DNA from: Desemzia sp. RIT 804
GTDB lineage: Bacteria > Bacillota > Bacilli > Lactobacillales > Carnobacteriaceae
Length of the DNA stretch: 64,000 nt
Assembly: GCF_016892605.1 (NCBI RefSeq)
Contig: NZ_JAFEMV010000005.1
Span: 124,001 to 188,000 of the forward strand
Direction: 5' to 3'
Shown here: positions 48,474 to 57,054 of the stretch, piece by piece
Position numbering within the stretch: the stretch's first letter is position 1
Layout: each line of letters begins with the position of its first letter
Notes under the pieces: model-generated
What the model was told of the DNA's origin: nothing
The model's input: only the letters and a program-made list of their open reading frames with translations
The model's database searches: none
Made by a program: the position numbers and the translations under genes

Positions 48474-48486
48474 TGAAACGGTTTCA
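48474..48486 (-). promoter_or_regulatory. Perfect palindrome at the rpoN ribosome site, cre-like
   Basis: TGAAAC-C-GTTTCA (minus strand) sits directly before the AGGAGG of rpoN. It resembles LacI/CcpA-type operators but is one base shorter than the standard cre consensus, so CcpA binding is only a possibility. A protein bound here would block rpoN translation start or elongation. Confidence 0.45.
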
Positions 48487-48676
48487 TCTCTTTTTTTATC
48501 ATACCATATTCTGAGAAGGGCATTAATTACTGTAAAAAATTTAATATTTCTTTGTGACGAATATTTGAAAAGAAAGTACTTTTTACTCTACAATTCAGTA
48601 TTTCATAGGGACAAATAAGTTGTAGAGAACCATCTGTTAGAATAAATATTTCATGAAAGACGATTAATGTGAGGTA

Positions 48677-48788
48677 TGGTAAAATAACAATACAGTTTGT
48701 TTCAGGAAGGTAAACATAAAAAACGGTACATTAATACAATGGAGGTTTTTGTCTGAAGACACTTTGTTTCAATGACGGAAAGTGTCTT
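48677..48788 (+). promoter_or_regulatory. Promoter and leader hairpin of the ABC exporter pair
   Basis: TGGTAAAAT (48677-48685) is an extended -10. About 70 bp later, AAGACACTTT (48756-48765) pairs perfectly with AAAGTGTCTT (48779-48788), followed by TTGAC, about 50 bp before the GTG start. A GGAGG followed by short codons precedes the hairpin. The hairpin looks like an attenuator, possibly drug-responsive. The remaining part of the gap to rpoN shows nothing else I can assign. Confidence 0.5.
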
Positions 48789-48838
48789 TTGACTTGTCCT
48801 ATCAAATGCGACAAAAATACTTATTAAGGAGAGATAAA

Positions 48839-50593
48839 GTGTTTGCGATATTAAAAAAATTATCTTGGTTTTTTAAACTGAGATGGAAAAGTTATTTGTT
48901 TGGTATAGTTGCTTTAATGATTTGTGCGCTCTTATCTGCTATTACCCCATTGATTATCGGAGGTATCATTGATCAAATGATTGCTGATACATTGACATGG
49001 CAAGATTTAGCTATCCAGTCTGGACTTATTCTCATTTTTGCTATTACTATGTATGTTTTGCGTTACGGATGGCGAACAGCCCTTTTTGGTAATTCAACTT
49101 TATTGGAATCTATCATGCGCAATCGTTTGTTCTCTCACTTTACTAAAATGGACAGCCAATTCTTCAATGAATACCGTACAGGAGATCTAATGGCTCATGC
49201 TACTAATGACTTGGCGGCTCTACGTTTTGTTGCAGGAGGAGGGATTCTATCTATTACTGACTCCATTTCAATAGGAAGTGTAACCTTGTTCAGTATGTTC
49301 TTTTTAGTAGACTGGCAATTGACATTAACGACTATCCTGCCATTCCCTTTGTTGATTTTTGCTGCTCGTTACCTCGGAAAAGCGATCAATAAACGCTATC
49401 GAAAATCTTTGGAATCTTTTTCTCAAATGAACAACCAAGTACAAGAGAGCGTTGGCGGAATGAAAGTCATCAAAACATTTGGTGAAGAAGAAAATCATTA
49501 CGCTGATTTTATAAAAGATACGGACAATGTGGTCGCAAAAAATAGAGAAGTTTACAAAGTAGATTCTGCCTATACTCCTGTAATCGAAGGGATCACAGGG
49601 CTAACATACGTTCTGACATTGTTTTTTGGGACTTATTTCATTTCAACCGGAAGAATCACCATCGGGGAATTGATCGCTTATTTTAGTTATTTATCTATGA
49701 TGGCTTGGCCGTTACTGGCAGTTGGACGAGTAGCTAATACTTTAGAACGTGGGAATGCCAGCTACAATCGTGTGACAACACTCCTTTCTTATGCTTCTCA
49801 TTTAGAAAAAACAGAAAATCCAATTCAAACACCTATAACAGGAGATATTGATTTTGAAATACAAGAGTTCACATATCCTGAAGGGAAAAATCCTGTACTA
49901 CAAGAAACTAAATTCCATTTGGATAGTGGCAACACATTAGGCGTTGTAGGTCATACAGGTGCAGGAAAAAGTACACTGTTCAAATTACTGATGCGTGATT
50001 ATGATCATTATCAAGGAAAAATCATGTACAACCAGACTAATTTGAAAAAATACAGTCTAGACGCTATTTCAAAAGGAATCGGCTATGTGCCTCAAGATAC
50101 GTTTTTATTTTCGACTACCATTCGTGAAAACATTCGTTTTGTTAATCCTGATTTGTCTCAAGAAGAAGTTGAATATTTTGCTCAATTAGCAGATATTCAT
50201 GAGGATATTACTCAGTTTCCAGAAGGATACGATACAAAAGTTGGAGAGCGTGGGGTTTCCTTATCTGGTGGTCAAAAACAACGGATAGCTATTGCTCGCG
50301 CACTAGCCACGAACGCTGAATTTTTAATTTTGGATGATGCTTTATCGGCAGTTGATGCACAAACAGAATCGCAAATTTTAGCCAATTTACGGACTATCAG
50401 AGAAAATGAATCAACTATTATTGCGACTCATCGAATCAGTTCCATTATGCACGCTGATGAAATCATTGTTCTAGATAAAGGACGGATCGTAGAGCGCGGT
50501 AGACATGCTGAATTGTTACAAAATGATGGTTGGTACCGCAGAATGTATGAAGAACAGCAGCTGCAACAAAAAGTGGAAGAAGGAGGAGAATAA
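48839..50593 (+). CDS. Heterodimeric ABC exporter subunit with degenerate ATP site (LmrC/YheI-like)
   Basis: 584 residues from GTG 48839 (AAGGAGAG 5 bp upstream); the frame extends back to 48782 inside the leader hairpin, which is unlikely to be coding. Six membrane segments (about 20-300), then a nucleotide-binding domain: Walker A GHTGAGKST, signature LSGGQKQR, and Walker B LILDDALSAVDA, where Asp replaces the catalytic Glu. This substitution marks the non-catalytic half of exporters such as LmrCD and TM287/288. Typical cargo is drugs or lipids. Confidence 0.93.
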   Translation: MFAILKKLSWFFKLRWKSYLFGIVALMICALLSAITPLIIGGIIDQMIADTLTWQDLAIQSGLILIFAITMYVLRYGWRTALFGNSTLLESIMRNRLFSHFTKMDSQFFNEYRTGDLMAHATNDLAALRFVAGGGILSITDSISIGSVTLFSMFFLVDWQLTLTTILPFPLLIFAARYLGKAINKRYRKSLESFSQMNNQVQESVGGMKVIKTFGEEENHYADFIKDTDNVVAKNREVYKVDSAYTPVIEGITGLTYVLTLFFGTYFISTGRITIGELIAYFSYLSMMAWPLLAVGRVANTLERGNASYNRVTTLLSYASHLEKTENPIQTPITGDIDFEIQEFTYPEGKNPVLQETKFHLDSGNTLGVVGHTGAGKSTLFKLLMRDYDHYQGKIMYNQTNLKKYSLDAISKGIGYVPQDTFLFSTTIRENIRFVNPDLSQEEVEYFAQLADIHEDITQFPEGYDTKVGERGVSLSGGQKQRIAIARALATNAEFLILDDALSAVDAQTESQILANLRTIRENESTIIATHRISSIMHADEIIVLDKGRIVERGRHAELLQNDGWYRRMYEEQQLQQKVEEGGE

Positions 50594-50597
50594 ACGA

Positions 50598-52370
50598 GTG
50601 GAACAAAAGAAAAATTTTACATTACGTGAGCAACTCCGTATTTTAGCTGGTTTATTCTCATTTACGAAACCTTTTTGGCTTCCATTTTTAGCTGCTATCA
50701 TTGGAATGGCCATAGTCTCCAGTATAAATGCTTACTTGCCTGTAGTTATTCAACGCTACATTGATGAATATTTAACAGTAAACAATGTGGCTCTTGGTGC
50801 AACCATCCGCATGTCTCTGTTTTATTTAAGTTTTGTGGTAGTGAAAATGATTGTAGTTTATGTAAAAGATTATTGTTTTAAAATCGCTTCAGAAAAAACA
50901 GTAGCGAGTATGCGTAACCAGGTCTATCATAAAGTGGTGCATTTAGGGATGCGCTACTTTGATCAAACACCAAACGGTTCAGTTGTATCAAGAGTGACAA
51001 ATGATACAGAAACGATCAAAGAATTTTGGAATGTATTCTTGACCTTTTTAGATGGTTTTCTAAATGCTATCACTATTGGTGTAGCTATGTTTAGTTTAAA
51101 TACTAATTTAGCTTGGTTGTTTATGGCTTTTGTGCCGTTCATTATTGTATTGATTTATATTTACCAAAAATATAGCACACTGATTTATGGTCGGATGCGC
51201 GAAGCATTAGGTCATTTGAATGCAAAACTTAGTGAATCCATTATGGGAATGAACATCATTCAGCACTTTAATCAAGAAGAAAGAGTAAAAAGTGAATTTG
51301 ATGATGTGAATCAACAATATGTGGCTGCAAGAAACAATATGTTTAAAATGAATGCTTTATTATTAATGCCGGCTATCAATTTGATTGAAGCCATTGCGTT
51401 GTTTATTGTGTTATGGATTTTTGGACTTCGCCACTTGGAAGGGCTAGCTGTAGATATTGGAATTGTTTATGCGTTCACATCTTATGCCAAATCTTTCTTT
51501 CATCCTATTGGAAATATGTTGGATAGTTTAAGTGTTTTCCAAGACGGGTTAGTTTCAGGAGCGCGTGTAGTTAGTTTATTAGATCGAGACGATATGGCTC
51601 CTAGTGCTGGGTTGAATGCGAACGGCAGTATTACTGAAGGGAAAATAGCTATTCAGGATCTCTCATTTTCTTATGACCAAGAAAAAGAAATTTTACAGAA
51701 TATCACTATTTCTGCAGAACCTGGTCAAACCATTGCTTTAGTTGGTCAAACTGGATCAGGGAAAAGCTCTATTATTAATGTCTTGATGCGTTTTTATGAG
51801 TTTTCCAAAGGCGATGTCCTGATTGATGGACAATCTATCCATGATATTCCAGTTGAAAAATTACGTGAACGAATGGGATTGGTCTTGCAAGATAGTTTTA
51901 TGTTTTATGGTGACATAGCTGATAATATCCGTCTCCATGGAGACTATTCAGATGAAGAAGTTCGACAAGCTGCAGAATTTGTAAATGCGGACAGCTTTAT
52001 TGAAGAACTTGAGGGAGGTTACCACGCGAAAGTGATTGAGGGTGGTGCTACGTTCTCGACAGGCGAAAAACAATTGCTCAGTTTTGCTAGGACAATTTTG
52101 CGGGATCCAAAAATATTGATTTTAGACGAAGCTACAGCGAATATCGATACAGAAACAGAAAAGAAAATCCAAAAGGGTTTAGAAAATATGCGTCGCGGTC
52201 GTACAACGATTATTATTGCCCATCGCTTGTCAACGATTCGAGATGCAGATAAAATCTATGTTTTACGACATGGAAAAATTATTGAAGAAGGGAATCATGA
52301 GTCATTGATTGATAGACAAGGCGTTTACCATGATATGTATCAACTTCAAACCTTCCAAGAAAATAGTTAA
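50598..52370 (+). CDS. Heterodimeric ABC exporter subunit, catalytic half (LmrD/YheH-like)
   Basis: 590 residues from GTG 50598, 9 bp after AGGAGGAG; the frame open from 50505 lies inside the upstream gene. Six membrane segments, then Walker A GQTGSGKSS, Walker B ILILDEATANID with catalytic Glu, and H-loop IIAHRLST. Its signature reads FSTGEKQ instead of LSGGQ, the complementary defect to its partner: together they give one competent and one weak ATP site. Gap of 4 bp to the partner gene; co-translated. Confidence 0.93.
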   Translation: MEQKKNFTLREQLRILAGLFSFTKPFWLPFLAAIIGMAIVSSINAYLPVVIQRYIDEYLTVNNVALGATIRMSLFYLSFVVVKMIVVYVKDYCFKIASEKTVASMRNQVYHKVVHLGMRYFDQTPNGSVVSRVTNDTETIKEFWNVFLTFLDGFLNAITIGVAMFSLNTNLAWLFMAFVPFIIVLIYIYQKYSTLIYGRMREALGHLNAKLSESIMGMNIIQHFNQEERVKSEFDDVNQQYVAARNNMFKMNALLLMPAINLIEAIALFIVLWIFGLRHLEGLAVDIGIVYAFTSYAKSFFHPIGNMLDSLSVFQDGLVSGARVVSLLDRDDMAPSAGLNANGSITEGKIAIQDLSFSYDQEKEILQNITISAEPGQTIALVGQTGSGKSSIINVLMRFYEFSKGDVLIDGQSIHDIPVEKLRERMGLVLQDSFMFYGDIADNIRLHGDYSDEEVRQAAEFVNADSFIEELEGGYHAKVIEGGATFSTGEKQLLSFARTILRDPKILILDEATANIDTETEKKIQKGLENMRRGRTTIIIAHRLSTIRDADKIYVLRHGKIIEEGNHESLIDRQGVYHDMYQLQTFQENS

Positions 52371-52402
52371 ACAATCTATTTATGACATTACCAGTTCGCT
52401 TT

Positions 52403-52440
52403 GAGATACTTTCTGTTAGATAGGAAGTGTCTCTTTTTTT
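52403..52440 (+). terminator. Terminator after the ABC exporter pair
   Basis: GAGA-T-ACTTTC ... GGAAGT-G-TCTC with seven Ts. Confidence 0.88.
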
Positions 52441-52469
52441 GTGGTAAATCGAACCAAATTATAAAATAA

Positions 52470-52529
52470 AGAAACAAGTTGAATTGGAGTTAGGAGAGAA
52501 TTGTAAATTTTAACTTGTTTTTTTTTAGT
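52470..52529 (+). terminator. Second terminator-like hairpin before the tRNA gene
   Basis: AAACAAGTT (about 52471) pairs with AACTTGTTT (about 52515), with inner AATT pairing, followed by a run of nine Ts. It lies between the exporter operon and the tRNA. Confidence 0.6.
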
Positions 52530-52560
52530 ATATTAGATAATATTAAGTAGTTGTCATCAG

Positions 52561-52632
52561 GTCCCCTTAGTGTAATGGATATCACGTAAGATTCCGGTTC
52601 TTGAGATGGGGGTTCGATTCCCTCAGGGGACA
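52561..52632 (+). tRNA. tRNA-Arg (anticodon CCG)
   Basis: 72 nt. Acceptor GTCCCCT / AGGGGAC, D stem GTG/CAC, anticodon stem TAAGA / TCTTG with loop TTCCGGT (anticodon CCG), T arm GGGGG-TTCGATT-CCCTC, discriminator A. CCA is not encoded. A hairpin element follows within 10 bp. Confidence 0.93.
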
Positions 52633-52640
52633 TTAAGAGA

Positions 52641-52764
52641 AGAGCGTGAAGCAAAACGTTCAGACTTTCGTGAGGTTCATTTTTATCTTTTAGTTGGGCG
52701 ATCTTTCCCGACAAAAAGATAAAATGAAACTACAGAAAGACTGTTTTGCGCAACGCGTTTAAAA
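52641..52764. repeat. Variable-stem hairpin element in inverted orientation
   Basis: Begins AGAGCGTGAAGC and ends GCGCAACGCGTTTAA, the reverse complement of the family ends. Outer stem CAGACTTTC / GAAAGACTG. Inner stem TTCATTTTTATCTTTT..GTTGGG with the complement CCCGAC..AAAAGATAAAATGAA. On the minus strand the loop is AAAGATCG closed by GGG/CCC, like copy 1. Confidence 0.85.
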
Positions 52765-52765
52765 A

Positions 52766-52804
52766 GAGAAGAGCGTGAAGCAGACCGTTTAAAAGAGCTT
52801 TAAG
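52766..52804. repeat. Fragment of the hairpin family (one end only)
   Basis: GAAGAGCGTGAAGCAGACCG repeats the right-hand family end of the neighbouring element, but no stem partner follows. Probably a decayed or partial copy. Confidence 0.6.
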
Positions 52805-52867
52805 TAAACAAAGCAGATTTCTCTAGCGGTATATGTATATGGTAGCACATTTATGAAGAGTAAAAGG

Positions 52868-53035
52868 ACTGGGACAATAGTCTTTATCTCTGTCACATAC
52901 TAAACGGATGCTTTTAAACGCGTTCCAAAAGCCTGACCACATGCCTATAAACCAGCCTCCCCTTCTGAGAAAAAGCATCTCAGAAGGGGAGGCTGGTTTA
53001 TATTCAACGGTCAAAACGTCTTTTGTCCCGCTCTC
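52868..53035. repeat. Variable-stem hairpin element, long type, copy B
   Basis: Perfect 24-bp stem, 52946-52969 with 52979-53002, loop AAAAAGCAT, identical to the loop of copy A. Outer ends GGGACAA / TTGTCCC are inverted. Flanks match copy A at about nine in ten positions. The right flank GTCAAAACG-CTTTTGTCCCGCTCT also resembles the ends of the shorter elements at 46.9 kb. Confidence 0.88.
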
Positions 53036-53091
53036 GTTACTTTATTTAGGATTTGTTGTACTCGATAAAATAAAAAACTTCATAAAAAAAG

Positions 53092-53108
53092 TTTGACCTT
53101 TATTGACC
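53092..53108. promoter_or_regulatory. CtsR operator in the clpP promoter
   Basis: TTTGACC-TTT-ATTGACC is, on the minus strand, GGTCAAT-AAA-GGTCAAA: the heptad direct repeat with a 3-base spacer recognised by the heat-shock repressor CtsR. The second TTGACC also serves as -35, with TATAGA 16 bp downstream, so bound CtsR would block the promoter. An ACTCATTC/GAATGAGT hairpin (53132-53161) lies in the leader. Confidence 0.88.
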
Positions 53109-53203
53109 ATAAGAGTAAAATAAGTATAGAAACTCATTCAAAATGATTCTTTGGAATGAGTATGATACAATCATAAGGAAACAAATTAGAGGAGGAATAC
53201 TTC

Positions 53204-53803
53204 ATGAACTTAGTACCTACAGTTATTGAACAATCATCAAGAGGCGAACGTGCTTATGATATCTATTCACGTTTATTAAAAGACCGCATTATCATGTTGA
53301 GCGGACAAATTGATGATGATGTAGCAAATTCAGTCATCGCGCAACTACTCTTTCTAGATGCACAAGATCCAGAGAAAGATATTTATATTTACATCAATTC
53401 TCCAGGTGGTAGTGTTACAGCAGGATTTGCTATTTTTGATACGATGAACTTTATTAAAGCTGATGTTCAAACGATCGCAATGGGAATGGCAGCATCAATG
53501 GGTAGTTTCTTATTAACTGCTGGAGCTAAAGGCAAACGTTTTGCATTACCAAATGCAGAAATCATGATTCACCAACCACTAGGTGGAGCACAAGGACAAG
53601 CAACCGAAATCGAAATCGCTGCTCGTCACATCTTAAAAACACGTGAACGTTTAAATAAAATCTTATCTGACAAAACGGGACAACCGATAGAAGTTATTGA
53701 ACGTGACACAGATCGTGATAACTATATGTCTGCCGAAGACGCAAAAGCATATGGTTTGATAGATGAAGTTATGGAAAATAACGTAGAATTACCAGGTAAA
53801 TAG
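53204..53803 (+). CDS. clpP: ATP-dependent Clp protease proteolytic subunit
   Basis: 199 residues; AGAGGAGGAA site. Serine protease chamber working with ClpX/ClpC/ClpE to degrade damaged and regulatory proteins. Catalytic Ser98 ([11 protein letters not shown]), His in [10 protein letters not shown] (about 123) and Asp in [11 protein letters not shown] (about 172). The CtsR box upstream indicates class III heat-shock control. Confidence 0.98.
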   Translation: MNLVPTVIEQSSRGERAYDIYSRLLKDRIIMLSGQIDDDVANSVIAQLLFLDAQDPEKDIYIYINSPGGSVTAGFAIFDTMNFIKADVQTIAMGMAASMGSFLLTAGAKGKRFALPNAEIMIHQPLGGAQGQATEIEIAARHILKTRERLNKILSDKTGQPIEVIERDTDRDNYMSAEDAKAYGLIDEVMENNVELPGK

Positions 53804-53814
53804 AATAAGCAAAT

Positions 53815-53857
53815 AAGGAGACCTTTTCCGTTAAACCGGAGAGGTCTTCTTTTCTTG
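53815..53857 (+). terminator. Terminator after clpP
   Basis: GGAGACCT..CCG / CGG..GAGGTCTTC with TTTTCTTG tail, about 12 bp after the stop. Confidence 0.85.
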
Positions 53858-53941
53858 TTTATTAGTTGCTATAAATAGAATGTTTTTCATTTGAAAGAAT
53901 TCCAAGTATACTATTAACTATCAACAAAGGGAGGTTTTATA

Positions 53942-54484
53942 ATGGATATCAGTAATATTAAAGCAGATAAAGTCAATACGACATATGGATTTAAAATCGG
54001 CCAGGAGAATGCACCTGTTAAAGTCATTGAGTTTATTAATTTGCGGTGCCCATTCTGTAAGAAATGGTATTTTGATTCTAAAGATGTATTGAATGAGTAC
54101 GTCCATGAAGGAAAAATCCAACGAATTATTAAGCTTTTCGATAAAGAAAAACCAAGTTTGAAAAAGGGGAATGTCGTTCATCATCACTTAGACTACAAAG
54201 ACCCTGAAGAAGCATTAATTGAAATAGATTATTTCTTGACTCATCAAGATGAGTGGGGATACTTGGGAGATTTAGAGCAAGTTGCAGAGTACGTAACTGA
54301 AAAACGCGGTCTAACTCACCAACCAAATGAAATCGAAATAAATGGTATCATCAATGAAGCAAATGAGGCTAACGTAGTATTAGTTCCATCTGTATTTATT
54401 GGAGACAATATTTTTGATGAACATATTACTCCTGTAGAATTAAAAAGCTTAATTGATTTAGAAGTGGCTAAAAATAAAAATTGA
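53942..54484 (+). CDS. Cytoplasmic DsbA-fold thioredoxin-like protein
   Basis: 180 residues; GGGAGGTTT site. Thioredoxin fold with active-site RCPFCKKW (CPFC near residues 36-39), a helical insertion (about 60-130), and the cis-Pro loop LVPSVFIGDNIF. No signal peptide or membrane segment, so it is probably a cytosolic oxidoreductase or disulfide stress protein (thioredoxin_4 / YjbH-FrnE neighbourhood) rather than an exported DsbA. The link to clpP next door is suggestive only. Confidence 0.8.
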   Translation: MDISNIKADKVNTTYGFKIGQENAPVKVIEFINLRCPFCKKWYFDSKDVLNEYVHEGKIQRIIKLFDKEKPSLKKGNVVHHHLDYKDPEEALIEIDYFLTHQDEWGYLGDLEQVAEYVTEKRGLTHQPNEIEINGIINEANEANVVLVPSVFIGDNIFDEHITPVELKSLIDLEVAKNKN

Positions 54485-54653
54485 TTTTTAAAGAAAGTGA
54501 CAGCTTTGTCAAAAGTAGCTGATAGAATGTCTTTATTTTCAGATATGCACATAGAGAACTGGGCCTTTGTTTTAGTTCTTTATGTCAATGCTTTGACAGT
54601 ACTTCTTTTACCAGGAATTTGACATAGCTGTGACAGATTCTTAAATTAATAGG

Positions 54654-54682
54654 TTGCATGTTTTGCTAAGAATTGGTAAAAT
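54654..54682 (+). promoter_or_regulatory. Promoter of the cggR glycolytic operon
   Basis: TTGCAT, 17-bp spacer, TAAAAT. The leader to cggR is about 160 nt. The upstream part of the gap (54485-54653) holds an ACATAGAGAACT/AGTTCTTTATGT hairpin (about 54548-54585) that may end the DsbA-like gene, and nothing else I can assign. Confidence 0.65.
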
Positions 54683-54797
54683 ACATCTGTAAGAGATAAA
54701 TTAGACGACAAAGTCTTTATAAAATGTAGAATTAAGAACTTGAGTTACAATCAAATGTCTTTTTCCATTTTAATCTCTTTGTTTTTTTTGATATAGA

Positions 54798-54834
54798 GGG
54801 TCGTTAAACGGCTGACGTGGACAAAAATAGACCC
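54798..54834. promoter_or_regulatory. Candidate CggR operator
   Basis: GGGTC (54798) and GACCC (54830) frame GTGGAC-AAAAAT-AGACC, reminiscent of the GGGAC-N-TGTC repeats bound by CggR in Bacillus. It lies just before cggR, where autoregulation would act. Match is loose. Confidence 0.4.
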
Positions 54835-54853
54835 GCTTAGAAAGAGGTGGCTC

Positions 54854-55891
54854 ATGGAAGAGTTTTTGTCTGTTATAGAAAAAGTAGCTCCTGACGTAAT
54901 AGACACTCTAAAAGAGAGACACCAAATTTTGAGAAATATCTATTTGTTAGGGCCAATCGGAAGACGAGTGCTCGCTGACAAAATCGGTATTTCTGAAAGA
55001 AGTCTGCGAACAGAAGTTGAAGTGTTGAAAAAACAACGCCTTATACTTTCTACAAAGTCAGGAATGTTGCTTACTCCGTATGGAGAAGAAACGTATCGGT
55101 CACTAGATCACTTAATGGGGCAAAAATTAGGCATGCGCGATAAGGAAAAAAATCTAGCGATTTACTTCCAAATTGAGCAGTGTGTTATTGTATCAGGAGA
55201 TCTTGACAAACAGTCAAAGGTTATTGCTGATTTAAGTAGAGCGACTTTTGAAACATTGGATTTTCTCCTCCCAGAAGGCAAGAATATCATTGCTGTAATG
55301 GGTGGAACAACAATGGCGGCAGTAGCCAACCGCATTGATGAAAGTCTTGCTAGAAACCGAGAATTGCTTTTTGTACCTGCAAGAGGCGGGCTGGGAGAGT
55401 CTGTTGATATACAAGCGAACTCAATCAGCGCAAGACTTGCTGAAGTTACAGGAGGCAAAAATCAGGCTCTGTATGTGCCAGAACAAGTCGGCAAAGAAAC
55501 GTATGAGTTTTTATTGCAGGAACCTAGCGTTAAAAAGACGTTAGATTTGATAAAACTGGCAAATTGTGTAATCTATAGTATAGGTGATGCAGAACATATG
55601 GCAAAGCGACGAGGACTTGATGATGAGATACTCGCGCTTCTTAAAGAAAAAGCCGCAGTTGCTGAATCTTTCGGAGAATTCTATAATGCTGATGGCGAAG
55701 TGGTCTATAAAATTCCACGCATCGGTATGCAATCTAGCAAGTTAACGACCGTACCTAGTGCGATCATTGTAGCGGCTGGAGAATCGAAGGCTGAAGCAAT
55801 CAAAGCTTACATGAAAAACGCACCCTCACAAACTTGGTTAATTACCGATGAAGGTGCTGCAAACCAGATTTTAAAAGGGATTACCCTTTAA
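54854..55891 (+). CDS. cggR: Central glycolytic genes regulator CggR
   Basis: 345 residues of the SorC/DeoR family: N-terminal winged helix (about 25-85, GRRVLADKIGISERSLRTEVE) and a C-terminal sugar-phosphate-binding domain with VMGGTTMAAVANRI, PARGGLGESVDIQANSI and SIGDAEHMAKRR. It represses the downstream glycolytic operon; fructose-1,6-bisphosphate relieves repression in Bacillus. First gene of the operon, 41 bp before gap. Confidence 0.95.
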   Translation: MEEFLSVIEKVAPDVIDTLKERHQILRNIYLLGPIGRRVLADKIGISERSLRTEVEVLKKQRLILSTKSGMLLTPYGEETYRSLDHLMGQKLGMRDKEKNLAIYFQIEQCVIVSGDLDKQSKVIADLSRATFETLDFLLPEGKNIIAVMGGTTMAAVANRIDESLARNRELLFVPARGGLGESVDIQANSISARLAEVTGGKNQALYVPEQVGKETYEFLLQEPSVKKTLDLIKLANCVIYSIGDAEHMAKRRGLDDEILALLKEKAAVAESFGEFYNADGEVVYKIPRIGMQSSKLTTVPSAIIVAAGESKAEAIKAYMKNAPSQTWLITDEGAANQILKGITL

Positions 55892-55932
55892 AATAAATAA
55901 ATTTTCGATTTTCTAAAGGAGGAAATCTTGTT

Positions 55933-56934
55933 ATGTCAGTAAAAGTAGGTATTAATGGTTTCGGACGTATTGGTCGTCTAGCATTCCGTCGTATTCAAGA
56001 ATTAGAAGGTATTGAAGTGGTTGCAGTAAACGACTTAACAGATCCAAAAATGTTAGCTCACTTATTAAAATATGATACAACACAAGGACGTTTCAATGGA
56101 GACGTTGAAGTTAAAGATGGCGCATTTACAGTAAATGGTAAAGACGTTAAAGTTTTAAGCAACCGTAATCCAGAAGAACTTCCATGGGGAGAACTTGGAG
56201 TGGAAATCGTATTAGAATGTACTGGTTTCTTCACTACTCAAGAAAAAGCTGAATTACACATCAAAGCAGGAGCTAAAAAAGTTGTTATCTCTGCACCAGC
56301 AACTGGTGACATGAAAACAATCGTTTACAATGTAAACCACGAAACTCTTGACGGTTCTGAAACAGTTATCTCAGGTGCTTCATGTACTACTAACTGTTTA
56401 GCTCCTATGGCTCAAGTACTGAATGACAAATTTGGTATTGAATTAGGATTAATGACAACTATCCACGCTTACACAGGTGACCAAAATACATTAGATGCTC
56501 CACATCCAAAAGGCGACTTCCGCCGTGCTCGTGCTGCAGCAGCTAACATTATCCCTAATACAACTGGTGCTGCTAAAGCAATCGGTGAAGTATTACCAGA
56601 ATTAAAAGGTAAATTAGATGGAGCTGCACAACGTGTTCCAGTTGCAGCAGGTTCATTAACTGAATTACAATCTGTATTAAAAACTAAAGTTACTGCTGAA
56701 GAAGTAGACGCAGCAATGAAAGCAGCAGCTAACGAATCTTACGGATATACTGAAGATGCAATTGTTTCTTCTGATATCTTAGGAATGTCATTTGGTTCAT
56801 TATACGATGCAACTCAAACGAAAGTTATCACTGTTGGTGACAAACAAATCGTTAAAACTGTTGCTTGGTATGACAACGAAATGTCATACACTTCACAATT
56901 AATTCGTACTTTAGAATACTTTGCAAAACTGTAA
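55933..56934 (+). CDS. gap: Glyceraldehyde-3-phosphate dehydrogenase
   Basis: 333 residues; AAAGGAGGA site. NAD-binding [14 protein letters not shown], catalytic Cys151 in [12 protein letters not shown], His in [13 protein letters not shown]-dependent glycolytic type (Asp at the end of the second strand: VNDLTD). Codon use is more biased than its neighbours, as expected for a highly expressed gene. Confidence 0.98.
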   Translation: MSVKVGINGFGRIGRLAFRRIQELEGIEVVAVNDLTDPKMLAHLLKYDTTQGRFNGDVEVKDGAFTVNGKDVKVLSNRNPEELPWGELGVEIVLECTGFFTTQEKAELHIKAGAKKVVISAPATGDMKTIVYNVNHETLDGSETVISGASCTTNCLAPMAQVLNDKFGIELGLMTTIHAYTGDQNTLDAPHPKGDFRRARAAAANIIPNTTGAAKAIGEVLPELKGKLDGAAQRVPVAAGSLTELQSVLKTKVTAEEVDAAMKAAANESYGYTEDAIVSSDILGMSFGSLYDATQTKVITVGDKQIVKTVAWYDNEMSYTSQLIRTLEYFAKL

Positions 56935-56976
56935 TTTGACGAAATAACCTTTAGGGCTATTGAAATAAATTGCACT

Positions 56977-57011
56977 AATAAGCGGGGAAGCATCGCGCTT
57001 CCTCGCTTATT
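56977..57011 (+). terminator. Hairpin between gap and pgk
   Basis: AATAAGCG-G-GGAAG / CTTCC-T-CGCTTATT with loop CATCGCG. The downstream tail TTGATTGTT is a poor T-run, so it may be a partial terminator or mRNA stabiliser. Confidence 0.6.
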
Positions 57012-57054
57012 TGATTGTTAAGACTAAGCGTTTGATACTGAGGAGGATTTTAGC

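Noticed and set aside
52490-52714. Minus-strand open frame of 74 residues across the tRNA region
   Set aside because: It is antisense to tRNA-Arg; the SPEGIEPPSQEPESYV-like stretch is the well-known false protein produced by reading a tRNA backwards.
52561-53035. Integrated element or attachment site at tRNA-Arg
   Set aside because: No integrase, no second copy of the tRNA 3' end, and clpP follows within 600 bp.
52823-53096. Two opposing small frames (52823-53014 minus, 52908-53096 plus)
   Set aside because: Both read through the long hairpin element; the two strands encode similar strings because the DNA is palindromic.
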